From: Bacteroidia bacterium
GTDB lineage: Bacteria > Bacteroidota > Bacteroidia > J057
DNA length: 64,000 nt
Reading direction: 5' to 3'
Assembly (NCBI GenBank): GCA_030430575.1
Contig: JAUIKF010000004.1
Location: 1 to 64,000 of the forward strand
Shown here: in pieces, positions 53,509 through 61,788 of the stretch
How positions within the stretch are numbered: position 1 is the stretch's first letter
Layout of the letters: every line of letters starts with the position of its first letter
Made by a program: the position numbers and the translations under genes
The notes under the pieces: generated by a model
The model's input: the letters and a program-made list of their open reading frames with translations, nothing else
The model's database searches: none
Told to the model about the DNA's origin: nothing

Positions 53509-54510
53509 ATGGGAATTCTCTATATCAATGAAGCAGTCATGCGCGAGCTGGGACTGTTGGATCAAAAAATGCTTGGAAGTGCATGGGAAAAATTGGCGGA
53601 TGGACTGGTCGCCTTTGGTGAAGGAAGGGCCAATCTGCCCTTAGATTCTTATTTGAGGACGCCATCAGACACGCAGTTTGACCGTATCATCGCGAAGTCA
53701 GGCGTGGTCGAAGACATCGCAGGGATCAAGTGGATCGCTTCGGCTCCCTTAAACACTCAAAAAGGCTTGCCCAGAGCGACAGGATTACTGATCCTCAATG
53801 ACATCGTCACAGGCTTTGTCTATTCCATCCTCGATGCAGTTCCGATCAGCAATGTCCGCACAGCGGGTTGCTCCATGATTTTCCTTAAGCACTTTCGCCC
53901 CAATTTCAAGCGAGCTGTGATTTTTGGGGCAGGGGTACACGGTCGGGAGCATTATCGGCAATTGATCTATGGAAAAGAGGCAGGCCACTTTCCGAACCTG
54001 GAAGAGGTATGTGTCTATGATTATTACCCCGAATCCGCCGAGAAATTCAGTTCCGAATACGCCGAAGACATCACGGTTCTACGAGACCTAGGAGATGTCC
54101 CTCAGGACGATACAGCGATCATCTATTGCACCAATGCTTTGGTGCCTTATGTAGGCCCAGAACATGTCAATGGCTACAACCGCCTGACGGCGGTTCATAT
54201 GAGTCTCCGTGACTACACGGCAGAAGGACTCGCCGCTTTTGACTACTGTGCTTCAGACAGCACGCAGCACGTCGCTAAAGCCAAGACATCTGTCGATTTG
54301 GCTTCTCAAGCGGGCTTGCTAGACTTGGACACCGTCCATGAATTACCTCAACTCCTCATCAATGAGCGGGCGGGGAAACCCAATCCATTCCCCGCAGAAA
54401 GCAGTGTCGTTTTTAATCCCATGGGGCTAGGAAGTCATGACTTGATGCTTGGAAGACATGTATATGAACTTGCCAAGGAAGGCGGTTTGGGCATAGAACT
54501 CCCTGTATAA
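53509..54510 (+). CDS. sbnB: SbnB-like dehydrogenase of 2,3-diaminopropionate synthesis
   Basis: A 333-residue protein of the ornithine cyclodeaminase/mu-crystallin family with the NAD-binding GAGVHGREHY motif and the family's substrate region (IAGIKWIASAPLNTQKGLPR, ISNVRTAGCSM). The end FNPMGLGSHDL is typical of SbnB. SbnB oxidises ACEGA to L-2,3-diaminopropionate and 2-oxoglutarate. Start at 53509, 85 nt after the sulfotransferase stop. Confidence 0.85.
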   Translation: MGILYINEAVMRELGLLDQKMLGSAWEKLADGLVAFGEGRANLPLDSYLRTPSDTQFDRIIAKSGVVEDIAGIKWIASAPLNTQKGLPRATGLLILNDIVTGFVYSILDAVPISNVRTAGCSMIFLKHFRPNFKRAVIFGAGVHGREHYRQLIYGKEAGHFPNLEEVCVYDYYPESAEKFSSEYAEDITVLRDLGDVPQDDTAIIYCTNALVPYVGPEHVNGYNRLTAVHMSLRDYTAEGLAAFDYCASDSTQHVAKAKTSVDLASQAGLLDLDTVHELPQLLINERAGKPNPFPAESSVVFNPMGLGSHDLMLGRHVYELAKEGGLGIELPV

Positions 54511-54522
54511 GGAGATCAGAAA

Positions 54523-55434
54523 ATGGAAATAATGAAAAAAATCTTCCATTTGCTTGCACTAGGGCTGGTTTTTAGCCTTGCCGCATGCACAGAACAAACA
54601 AAGGAGCCGCCGAGTGAGACGGTTCCTTCTTCATTTTCATATGTGATAGAGGTAGCGGATTTGCGTAAAAAGATGAATACCTCTTCCGCTTATTCCCTGA
54701 TTGAGGTTTCGCTACCCACTTCCTATGCAGAAGGCCATATTCCTACTGCACGATCCACCTGGCGACCTGCCTATTCCGATAGTACCTATCCTTATGGCGG
54801 GATGCGTGCATCGCGCGAGCAAATGGAGACCCTGATGGGACAGTTGGGAATTGGCAGTCAAGACACGATTGTGGTATATGATGAAGTAGGGAGCTCAAAT
54901 GCCCTCCGCTTTTGGTGGTTGCTCCAGTTATATGGGCATGAAGCAGCAGTTGTGTTAAATGGAGGAAAACCCGCTTGGCAAGCCGAGGGATTTCCCCTTT
55001 CCCAAGAACCGCCTGCCATTTCCCCAACCCCGTATCACTTCCCCAATGAAAAAAATGAAGCACTCTTAGCGACCCAAGCGGATGTCCGTCTCGCAATAAC
55101 AGATTCTCAGACCATTCTGTTAGACACCCGAAGTGTCGAAGAATATACAGGCAAGTTGCATAAGAAAAGTGCTGCACGGCCTGGGTGCATTCCTACCAGT
55201 ATCAACCTCGACTGGGCCTATGCGATTCACTACGGTGAAGATTTTCGCTTCAAACCCAAAGACGGACTACGTCAGTTATTTGAAGGAAAAGGCATCACAC
55301 CTGACCGAAAGATCATTGTGTATTGTCATTCAGGTGTTCGATCGAGCCATACGACTTTTGTCCTTCGAGAACTCCTCGGCTACCCTCATGTCCAAAACTA
55401 TGACGGATCGTGGATTGAGTGGAGTCAAGAGTAG
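54523..55434 (+). CDS. Two-domain rhodanese lipoprotein
   Basis: A 303-residue sulfurtransferase (SseA/TST type). A lipoprotein signal peptide ends in SLAAC (Cys22 from the ATG at 54523), so the enzyme is attached outside the cytoplasm. An inactive first rhodanese domain (about 40-160) is followed by a second with the catalytic loop CHSGVRSS. These enzymes move sulfane sulfur from thiosulfate or 3-mercaptopyruvate to acceptors. A good AGGAG ribosome-binding site lies 8 nt before the ATG, and the gene is only 12 nt after sbnB, so it is likely part of the operon. Confidence 0.88.
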   Translation: MEIMKKIFHLLALGLVFSLAACTEQTKEPPSETVPSSFSYVIEVADLRKKMNTSSAYSLIEVSLPTSYAEGHIPTARSTWRPAYSDSTYPYGGMRASREQMETLMGQLGIGSQDTIVVYDEVGSSNALRFWWLLQLYGHEAAVVLNGGKPAWQAEGFPLSQEPPAISPTPYHFPNEKNEALLATQADVRLAITDSQTILLDTRSVEEYTGKLHKKSAARPGCIPTSINLDWAYAIHYGEDFRFKPKDGLRQLFEGKGITPDRKIIVYCHSGVRSSHTTFVLRELLGYPHVQNYDGSWIEWSQE

Positions 55435-55435
55435 G

Positions 55436-55671
55436 GAGACCGCTCGGGCTTCGAAGACTCAGCCCTCGCTGCGAGATGCGAGATCGTTCGGCCTGAAGGC
55501 CTCACTGCGAGACCGCTCGGCTCGAAGACTCGCCTCGCTACGAGACTAAAGGCAGGTCATTTTGTCTCTTATCTCTTGTCTCGCAGCGAGCCTGAAAGGC
55601 GAGCGGTCTCGCAGTGAGGAGCAAAGCGACGAACGGTCTCGGCTCTCGCAGCGAGCGAAGCGAGCGGTCTC
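55436..55671. repeat. GC-rich repeat cluster with inverted copy
   Basis: 55477-55546 match 26446-26515 with three differences; 55577-55671 carry related GCGAGCGGTCTCG-type words in the opposite direction, so the block can form a large hairpin. It fills the gap between the convergent rhodanese and outer-membrane protein genes and overlaps the end of the latter by two bases. Confidence 0.85.
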
Positions 55672-56239
55672 AGAAAACCACCCCTATCGCTGCGAATGTA
55701 TTGACATTGAGGTAATAAGCTGCTTGGAGGGGATTGTCGCCTGTATTGCGATAAAGCCCTGGGCCGATATGAAATGACCAGTAGCCATGTTTGGCAAAGG
55801 ACCGCTGCATGCCCCAGACTGGGCCGATACCAGATATCAGGTCGGTATAGGTCGTTGCTGTGATATATGGGGCTGCTAAGGCGATGTAGTTAGCAGAGAA
55901 TTTGTGAATGGCCTTCTTGAGGCGCTTGCGCCGCAAGAGATTATAGTAGTAGCGTAGCTGCAAGCTCGCGTAGGGAATGGCGATCAATTTGATGTCGCGC
56001 ATCCCGCGTAGGTTGATGAATCCAACCTCATCAAACGATGCGCCCCCTTCAATGTATAGGGTGATTTGTTTAGTAGCTGGAGCTTCTATGCCCCAGCCAA
56101 GCCCTACGAGGTTAAAGCGCAAGACGGGTTTCTTGGTGATGAGGGTATCCCATAGCGGTTGCTGGGCGCAAGCCTGGGATGAAAAAAAGGAGACTAAAAT
56201 GAAGAATAGAAGGTAGAAGGTAATGTGCTTTTGATACAT
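55670..56239 (-). CDS. Putative outer-membrane protein of unknown family
   Basis: A 189-residue protein with a signal peptide (to about residue 25, SSQACAQ) and amphipathic strands such as PVLRFNLVGLGWGIEA, KQITLYIEGGASFDE and WSFHIGPGLYRN, ending in the aromatic residue of AAIGVVF. This fits a small beta-barrel; no family is recognised. The gene ends at the edge of the GC-rich repeat cluster, so its last few codons may have been shaped by it. Confidence 0.7.
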   Translation of the reverse strand: MYQKHITFYLLFFILVSFFSSQACAQQPLWDTLITKKPVLRFNLVGLGWGIEAPATKQITLYIEGGASFDEVGFINLRGMRDIKLIAIPYASLQLRYYYNLLRRKRLKKAIHKFSANYIALAAPYITATTYTDLISGIGPVWGMQRSFAKHGYWSFHIGPGLYRNTGDNPLQAAYYLNVNTFAAIGVVF

Positions 56240-56304
56240 AAGAGGAGCCCTTTAGCCCTCAAGATAATCGCAAGCCTTCGCAAAAAATAGGCACTTTTTT
56301 GCCC

Positions 56305-57618
56305 CTATTCCTTATGTCTGGTGATTTTTGCCCCTATGGCATTGAGGCGATGCTCGATGTGCTGATAGCCACGATCGATCTGATCGATGTTAAAAATGCG
56401 TGATGTGCCTTGGGCAGACATCGCCGCAATGAGCAAGGATACACCTGCTCGAATGTCGGGACTTGTCATGTGGATGCCGCGCAAAGGCTGCTTGCGCTCT
56501 AGTCCAATGACAGTTGCCCTGTGTGGATCACACAGGATGATCTGTGCGCCCATGTCGATCAATTTGTCAACAAAAAACAGCCGGCTCTCAAACATCTTCT
56601 GGTGAATAAGAACTGAGCCTTTGCATTGCGTCGCAAGGACCAAGATTACACTCAGGATATCTGGTGTAAGGCCAGGCCAAGTATGATCGGAGACGGTCAA
56701 GATGCTGCCATCAAGAAAGGTCTCTATTTCGCACAAATCCTGTTGGTGGACAATGATGTCATCTCCCTTCACTTCTAGTTTCACGCCCATCCGTCGAAAC
56801 GTCTCGGGAATCATCCCTAGCTGCGCAATATCCACATTTTTGATGGTCAATTCACTCTGGGTCATGGCAGCCATTCCAATAAAACTACCTACCTCGATCA
56901 TGTCAGCGAGCAATCGATGTTCTGTTCCGCCCAATGCCTCTACCCCTGTGATTCTGAGGAGATTACTTCCTACGCCTTCAATCTTTGCACCCATGCGATT
57001 GAGCATAGCACAGAGCTGCTGGAGATAGGGTTCACAGGCTGCATTGTAAATAGTGGTGGTCCCTTCGGCCATGGTCGCCGCCATGACAATATTGGCGGTA
57101 CCTGTGACAGATGCCTCGTCTAGCAACATATATTTACCCTTCAAGCGCCCATCACGCTTGACGTTGAATAGCCCATTGTCGGCATCATATTCAAATGAAG
57201 CCCCCAATTGTTGCATGCCCCAAAAGTGCGTATCTAGTCGCCGCCGGCCAATCTTATCTCCGCCTGGGCGTGAGATCACTGCCCATCCAAAACGCGTAAG
57301 CAAAGGGCCTACAAGCATGATCGAACCGCGCAAGGTGCTTGCCAGTTGTAAGAATTCAGGTGTATGGAGGTAATCCATATTCAGGTCGTCCGCCTGAAAG
57401 CGGACTGTATCTGGGGCGAGGCGATTTACCTTTACCCCCATTTTCTCCAAAATCAGGATCAGGCGATTGACATCCCGAATGTCGGGGATATTGCTAATTG
57501 TGACCGCTTCAGGGGTCAGGAGAACTGCGCTGATGATTTGTAGCGCTTCGTTTTTGGCCCCTTGAGGAGTCAATTCGCCGTGGAGTTGATGCCCTCCTTC
57601 TACTTCAAAATAATGCAT
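56305..57618 (-). CDS. murA: UDP-N-acetylglucosamine 1-carboxyvinyltransferase
   Basis: A 437-residue MurA, the enzyme that moves enolpyruvate from phosphoenolpyruvate to UDP-GlcNAc in the first step of peptidoglycan synthesis. The N-terminal PQGAKNEALQ and the C-terminal DIRAGVSLLIAAM, RGYQHIEHRL motifs are present. The active-site loop reads RPGGDKIGRR: the usual fosfomycin-binding Cys (PGGC) is replaced by Asp121, as in known fosfomycin-resistant MurA proteins. It is cotranscribed with the DUF4290 gene upstream, a pairing common in Bacteroidota. Confidence 0.96.
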   Translation of the reverse strand: MHYFEVEGGHQLHGELTPQGAKNEALQIISAVLLTPEAVTISNIPDIRDVNRLILILEKMGVKVNRLAPDTVRFQADDLNMDYLHTPEFLQLASTLRGSIMLVGPLLTRFGWAVISRPGGDKIGRRRLDTHFWGMQQLGASFEYDADNGLFNVKRDGRLKGKYMLLDEASVTGTANIVMAATMAEGTTTIYNAACEPYLQQLCAMLNRMGAKIEGVGSNLLRITGVEALGGTEHRLLADMIEVGSFIGMAAMTQSELTIKNVDIAQLGMIPETFRRMGVKLEVKGDDIIVHQQDLCEIETFLDGSILTVSDHTWPGLTPDILSVILVLATQCKGSVLIHQKMFESRLFFVDKLIDMGAQIILCDPHRATVIGLERKQPLRGIHMTSPDIRAGVSLLIAAMSAQGTSRIFNIDQIDRGYQHIEHRLNAIGAKITRHKE

Positions 57619-57624
57619 GGCTTG

Positions 57625-57700
57625 TCAGAAGTGAAGATTATTAATTGATAGATTATGGATTGATTAATTAGATGTAACTAGCTGATAATCAATAATTTCT
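57625..57700. repeat. AT-rich TTGATTAAT element
   Basis: Contains TTATTAATTGATAGATTAT, TGATTAATT, AGCTGATAATCAATAATT; same word order as 39535-39595. It fills the gap between the DUF4290 stop and the murA start. Confidence 0.7.
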
Positions 57701-58353
57701 TACTTCCGCTTTGAGTTTTTTCGTCCAGAGTTTTTTCGCCCAGAATTTTTCCGCTTCTTCTTATGATGTCCTGTCTCGATCTGATTCCTGGGTTGGTTTT
57801 TGAGCTGCATTCCTTTGAAGAGGGAAATGTCACTAGGATTGATGACCAATTTTCCTTTAGAAATGTCATGAATATGGCGAATAATCGCTTCTTCCTGCAT
57901 GCCTTCGCGGTCCATATTGCGCAGAAACTGCTTCATGGTATTCGCGATTATGTTCACATAAGCTCGCTTCTTCTCGCCTTCGGGCATGTCAATCGCCTTT
58001 TTGATCATCAATTCCACATTGGTTCCATATTGCTTATAAGCAGGTTTGTTTTTGGAATAAGGAATTTTGACCGGTTTTTGAAAAAGTACTTTCTCTTTGT
58101 CGGGAATCGGAAAAGGAGAGTCTACATCTAAATCAAAATCCGCAATCAGAAACAGGTGGTCCCACAGTTTTTGTTGATAATCAGGGAGGTCTTTAATAGA
58201 AGGGTTTAGATTGGTCATGATTCTGACAATCTCATGGATGACCTTGGTCCGCTGACGCTTGTCTTCGATTGTCTTGGCGTAGTCCACCATAGACTGTATG
58301 TTTCTGCCATACTCCTTGAGTCGTAATGGCGCATCAGAAATTTTGTATTTCAT
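57700..58353 (-). CDS. DUF4290 family protein
   Basis: A 217-residue protein of the Bacteroidota-specific DUF4290 family (YGRNIQSMVDYAKTIEDKRQ at the N-terminus, IHDISKGKL later). The core is helical; the last 25 residues are very basic with repeated R-K-N-S-G units (KKKRKNSGRKNSGRKNSKRK), suggesting RNA or DNA contact. Function unknown. It is upstream of murA on the same strand, the usual order, so a role near cell wall synthesis is possible. Confidence 0.88.
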   Translation of the reverse strand: MKYKISDAPLRLKEYGRNIQSMVDYAKTIEDKRQRTKVIHEIVRIMTNLNPSIKDLPDYQQKLWDHLFLIADFDLDVDSPFPIPDKEKVLFQKPVKIPYSKNKPAYKQYGTNVELMIKKAIDMPEGEKKRAYVNIIANTMKQFLRNMDREGMQEEAIIRHIHDISKGKLVINPSDISLFKGMQLKNQPRNQIETGHHKKKRKNSGRKNSGRKNSKRK

Positions 58354-58474
58354 GTATTGAATGATTAAATCATGCCCTGTAGGAATTATTAATTGATTGA
58401 TGATTAATTAATAACCCTCGTTGATAGGGGGATGATAAAGTAAATTAGGATTAAGATACGGGAAAAGCTAGTTA

Positions 58475-58512
58475 CTATTGTTTAGAAAAACACCGTGATG
58501 TCTAAACAATAG
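58475..58512. promoter_or_regulatory. Inverted repeat upstream of the DUF2723 gene
   Basis: CTATTGTTTAGA (58475-58486) pairs perfectly with TCTAAACAATAG (58501-58512). It lies between the divergent DUF4290 and DUF2723 starts, about 55 nt before the -33 box of the latter, where an operator could act. Confidence 0.45.
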
Positions 58513-58566
58513 ATAGAGTTAGTAGGGGCAAAATACGGAAAAATAATCACCAAAAGAAAACGGATA

Positions 58567-58598
58567 TTGGGATTTTGGGCCTTATGGCTTTACCTTTG
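58567..58598 (+). promoter_or_regulatory. Bacteroidota-type promoter for the DUF2723 gene
   Basis: TTG at 58567-58569, 21 nt, then TACCTTTG at 58591-58598. The start codon follows 25 nt later. Confidence 0.55.
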
Positions 58599-58622
58599 AT
58601 GCCTTCACTGTAAGCCTTCGCT

Positions 58623-61600
58623 ATGAATTATAAAACCATCAACAACCTGACGGGCTGGGGCGTGTTCCTGATCGCTTTAGTCGTATACCTGCTTACTGTA
58701 GCCCCCACCGCCAGTTTTTGGGATTGTGGCGAGTTCATCGCATGTTCAAATGAACTAGAGGTGACTCACCCACCAGGTGCGCCGCTGTTCTTGCTGTTGG
58801 GCCGCATCATGGCGATGTTTTCCTTTGGGGACCCCCACCTCGTGGCCTTTATGGTCAATCTCTTGAGCGTGTTTTCTAGCGCTTTTACAGCCCTTTTTAC
58901 TTGCTGGACCATCACCATGCTCGCCAAAAAAGCTACTGACAAAATAGCTAGTGATGGAACGCAAAGGACCCTTGCGATCATGGCAGCAGGCGTAGTGGGA
59001 GGTTTGGCCTGTACATTTGCAGACTCTATTTGGTTCAACGCTGTCGAGGCAGAAGTCTATGCGATGAGTTCCTTCTTTACGGCAGTAGTAGTATGGCTAA
59101 TATTCAAATGGGAAGCCAGAGCTGATGAGCCAGATCATTTGCGGTGGATTTTGCTCATCGCCTATGTCATGGGACTATCTATCGGGGTTCATTTATTGAA
59201 CCTGCTGGCGATTCCAGCCCTTGCTTTGGTCTATTATTTCCGCAAATTCGATTTCTCCATCAAGGGCTTATTGATCACGTTGGGTATCTCTATTGCTGCC
59301 TTGGGATTGGTCCAATACGGCATTATCCAATACACCTTCAGCCTTGCCTGGCAGTTTGAAAAATTCTTTACAGGAACAGTAGATGGAAATGATGTTACAG
59401 GAATGGGCCTGCCGATGGGTACGGGGAGCCTGATCTATGGAATCTTATTACTGACCTTAGTGATTGGGTTGATCTGGCAGAGCTTGCGCCGCAATTGGGT
59501 GGTGGTCAATATGGTCGTCATGGCCTATGCTTTGATCATGGTAGGCTTTTCCTCCTACGCGCTGATCTTCATCCGATCCAATGCCAATCCGCCGATTGAC
59601 ATGAACAACCCTGAGAATATTCTCACCTTTCTCAGCTATATGAAGCGGGAGCAATATGGCGACCGCCCTCTTGTGAAAGGCACACTGTATTACGCCCAGC
59701 CCACTACAGAGGTTCGTGGCCAGTACCGGTATCCGAAGTATGAGGTGACAGGGGAAAAATATGTCAAAGTCGAGGGCAATAAGCGATACGTGAAAGACAT
59801 CGATGTGCGAGAACCCGTCTATGCAGACAGAGATATCGTCTGGTTCCCGCGCATGTATAGCGCCGATCGCTACAACCGAGGCCCGTATGGCTACCAGCGG
59901 TATGTAAAACGCACAGGTGCTAAAGCCCAAAATGGCCGTGACAAATCGCCTTACGACGACCGACCGACAAGAGGGGAAGACCTCCTGTTTTTCCTAGACT
60001 ATCAGCTCAATCACATGTACTTCCGCTATTTCATGTGGAATTTTGCTGGGCGCCCTAGCGATATTCAAGACGATCCCGTTGGTTGGGAAGCGGGTTTTAT
60101 TTCTGCTGAAAACGAGCGAAATGCTGACAATAAAGGGAAAAATCATTATTTCCTCCTGCCGCTCTTCCTAGGGCTTCTCGGCGTTGTATGGCATTTTTTC
60201 TCGGATAAAAACTATGCTGCTGTCATCGCTGCCCTCTTCTTTTTTACCGGCATTGCCATCATTATTTACCTCAATCAATACCCTTCCCAGCCGCGAGAAC
60301 GGGACTATTCTTATGCGGGCTCTTTCCAGACATTTTGTATCTGGATAGGATTAGGAGTCATGTTTTTGAATGAAGTATTTCGAAAGTATTTGGGTAAAAA
60401 ATCCGCTTATGTCGCGGGGGCAATTGGACTGATGATCCCATTGCTCATGGCCGTTCAGAACTGGGATGACCATACGCGCAAGGGCCGCTGGATCGACATT
60501 GACTTTGCCTACAATATGCTCAATAGTTGCGCGCCAAATGCCATTCTCTTTACTGCCGGCGACAATGATACCTTCCCGCTGTGGTACGTCCAAGAGGTAG
60601 AAGGCCACCGGACAGATGTGCGTGTCGTCAACCTCGAACTCCTGATTTCAGATTGGTACATTGCCCACATGGCTCAGCCTCATAATGGCTCCCCAGGCAT
60701 TCCTATTAGCATGAAACCATCTGAATATACGGGGGACAAAGGGCAAGTTATTCAGGGTAATTTTCGCAAAAAGATCTACCTCCCTGTAGACAAAGAAGCC
60801 CTTGTCCAGAATGAGGTGATCACTCCAGATGAAGTCAATCGACTGGACAGCGTCATGGTCTGGGACTTCAAGGCCCGTAGCCCCAATTACATTTTGCGCA
60901 AGGATTCTGCGATGATAGACATTCTCCGCAATGTGGCCAAAGACGGCTGGAAGCGCCCCGTATATTTCGGCAGTTCCATGAGCCCCAGCAATTTCCTCAA
61001 CCTCGATGATTATATGCATATGGAAGGCTTAGCGTATCGCGTTTTACCCATGAAAAAGCGCGACTTGGAGAGCAATCGCTATGTGCCGTATGGGGATGTG
61101 AGGGAGGCAGTTGCCTACAAAAATATCACAGAACAATTTCAGTTTAGAGGCCTTGACAACCCCAAGGTTCACCTCGATGAACATATCCGTGTGGTAATCC
61201 TCAATAATTACAGGAGTGCATTCTTCCGGATGAAGTCGACCTATGGAGACCTTATCGCCCGCTTAAAAAGCCGCGAAGCGGTTTTGAAAGCTGACTCTAC
61301 GGCTGACCCCGCTATTGCCGCCCAACTCGCATCGATAGATGCAAGAGTAGAGGAAGCAACAGCGAACTTGCTTCACCTGACGACTTTCATGAAGGAGAAA
61401 ATGCCGCCCGCCATTTTCCACAGGGACCTCAACCTGCTCCTCCGTGCTACACAACCATTGCTCAAAGCACAAATCTACGACGAAGTGGCTTTAGCAGAAT
61501 TTGATGCCCTGAAAGCGGAAGTAGAACGGCAGTTTGCCATTAAAGGCAAAGCGATGAACCAAAATGACCGCGCCTTTCAAGGAGGATTGCTGTTGATTCA

Positions 61601-61718
61601 GTTCTATGTAGAAGGGGGCCGCCTGAGCGAAGCGCGTGGTGTCGCAGGCATGATCAAGGACATCACGGGAAGCGATATTGGCCACCAGATGATTCAGCAG
61701 CTTCAACAAGGAAAATGA
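58623..61718 (+). CDS. DUF2723 GT-C-type membrane protein
   Basis: A 1031-residue membrane protein with about ten helices in the first 340 residues and again around 510-600, followed by a soluble C-terminal part. The N-terminal loop SFWDCGEFIACSNELEVTHP carries the acidic motif of GT-C glycosyltransferases (protein O-mannosyltransferase-like), and the last 250 residues are helical. DUF2723 proteins are widespread in Bacteroidota and are thought to move a lipid-linked sugar to proteins or glycans. The stop codon lies in the first unit of an octamer array. Confidence 0.9.
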   Translation: MNYKTINNLTGWGVFLIALVVYLLTVAPTASFWDCGEFIACSNELEVTHPPGAPLFLLLGRIMAMFSFGDPHLVAFMVNLLSVFSSAFTALFTCWTITMLAKKATDKIASDGTQRTLAIMAAGVVGGLACTFADSIWFNAVEAEVYAMSSFFTAVVVWLIFKWEARADEPDHLRWILLIAYVMGLSIGVHLLNLLAIPALALVYYFRKFDFSIKGLLITLGISIAALGLVQYGIIQYTFSLAWQFEKFFTGTVDGNDVTGMGLPMGTGSLIYGILLLTLVIGLIWQSLRRNWVVVNMVVMAYALIMVGFSSYALIFIRSNANPPIDMNNPENILTFLSYMKREQYGDRPLVKGTLYYAQPTTEVRGQYRYPKYEVTGEKYVKVEGNKRYVKDIDVREPVYADRDIVWFPRMYSADRYNRGPYGYQRYVKRTGAKAQNGRDKSPYDDRPTRGEDLLFFLDYQLNHMYFRYFMWNFAGRPSDIQDDPVGWEAGFISAENERNADNKGKNHYFLLPLFLGLLGVVWHFFSDKNYAAVIAALFFFTGIAIIIYLNQYPSQPRERDYSYAGSFQTFCIWIGLGVMFLNEVFRKYLGKKSAYVAGAIGLMIPLLMAVQNWDDHTRKGRWIDIDFAYNMLNSCAPNAILFTAGDNDTFPLWYVQEVEGHRTDVRVVNLELLISDWYIAHMAQPHNGSPGIPISMKPSEYTGDKGQVIQGNFRKKIYLPVDKEALVQNEVITPDEVNRLDSVMVWDFKARSPNYILRKDSAMIDILRNVAKDGWKRPVYFGSSMSPSNFLNLDDYMHMEGLAYRVLPMKKRDLESNRYVPYGDVREAVAYKNITEQFQFRGLDNPKVHLDEHIRVVILNNYRSAFFRMKSTYGDLIARLKSREAVLKADSTADPAIAAQLASIDARVEEATANLLHLTTFMKEKMPPAIFHRDLNLLLRATQPLLKAQIYDEVALAEFDALKAEVERQFAIKGKAMNQNDRAFQGGLLLIQFYVEGGRLSEARGVAGMIKDITGSDIGHQMIQQLQQGK

Positions 61719-61774
61719 TAGAATGTCTGCCCTGAGTATGTCGAAGGGAGTGGATGATAGAATGATAAAATGAT
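61714..61774 (+). repeat. Octamer array after the DUF2723 stop, split by a GCTCAGG element
   Basis: Octamers of the form nnnATGAT begin at the stop codon (AAAATGAT), are interrupted at 61727-61750 by a CCCTGAG-TATGTCGAAGGG element and continue at 61751-61774 (TGGATGAT, AGAATGAT, AAAATGAT). Confidence 0.75.
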
Positions 61775-61788
61775 CAAGAGAATATCTA

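Noticed and set aside
55562-55777. Plus-strand small open frame in the GC-rich repeat cluster
   Set aside because: It is made of the repeat words (R-S-R-S-E-E type product) and overlaps the end of the outer-membrane protein gene on the other strand.
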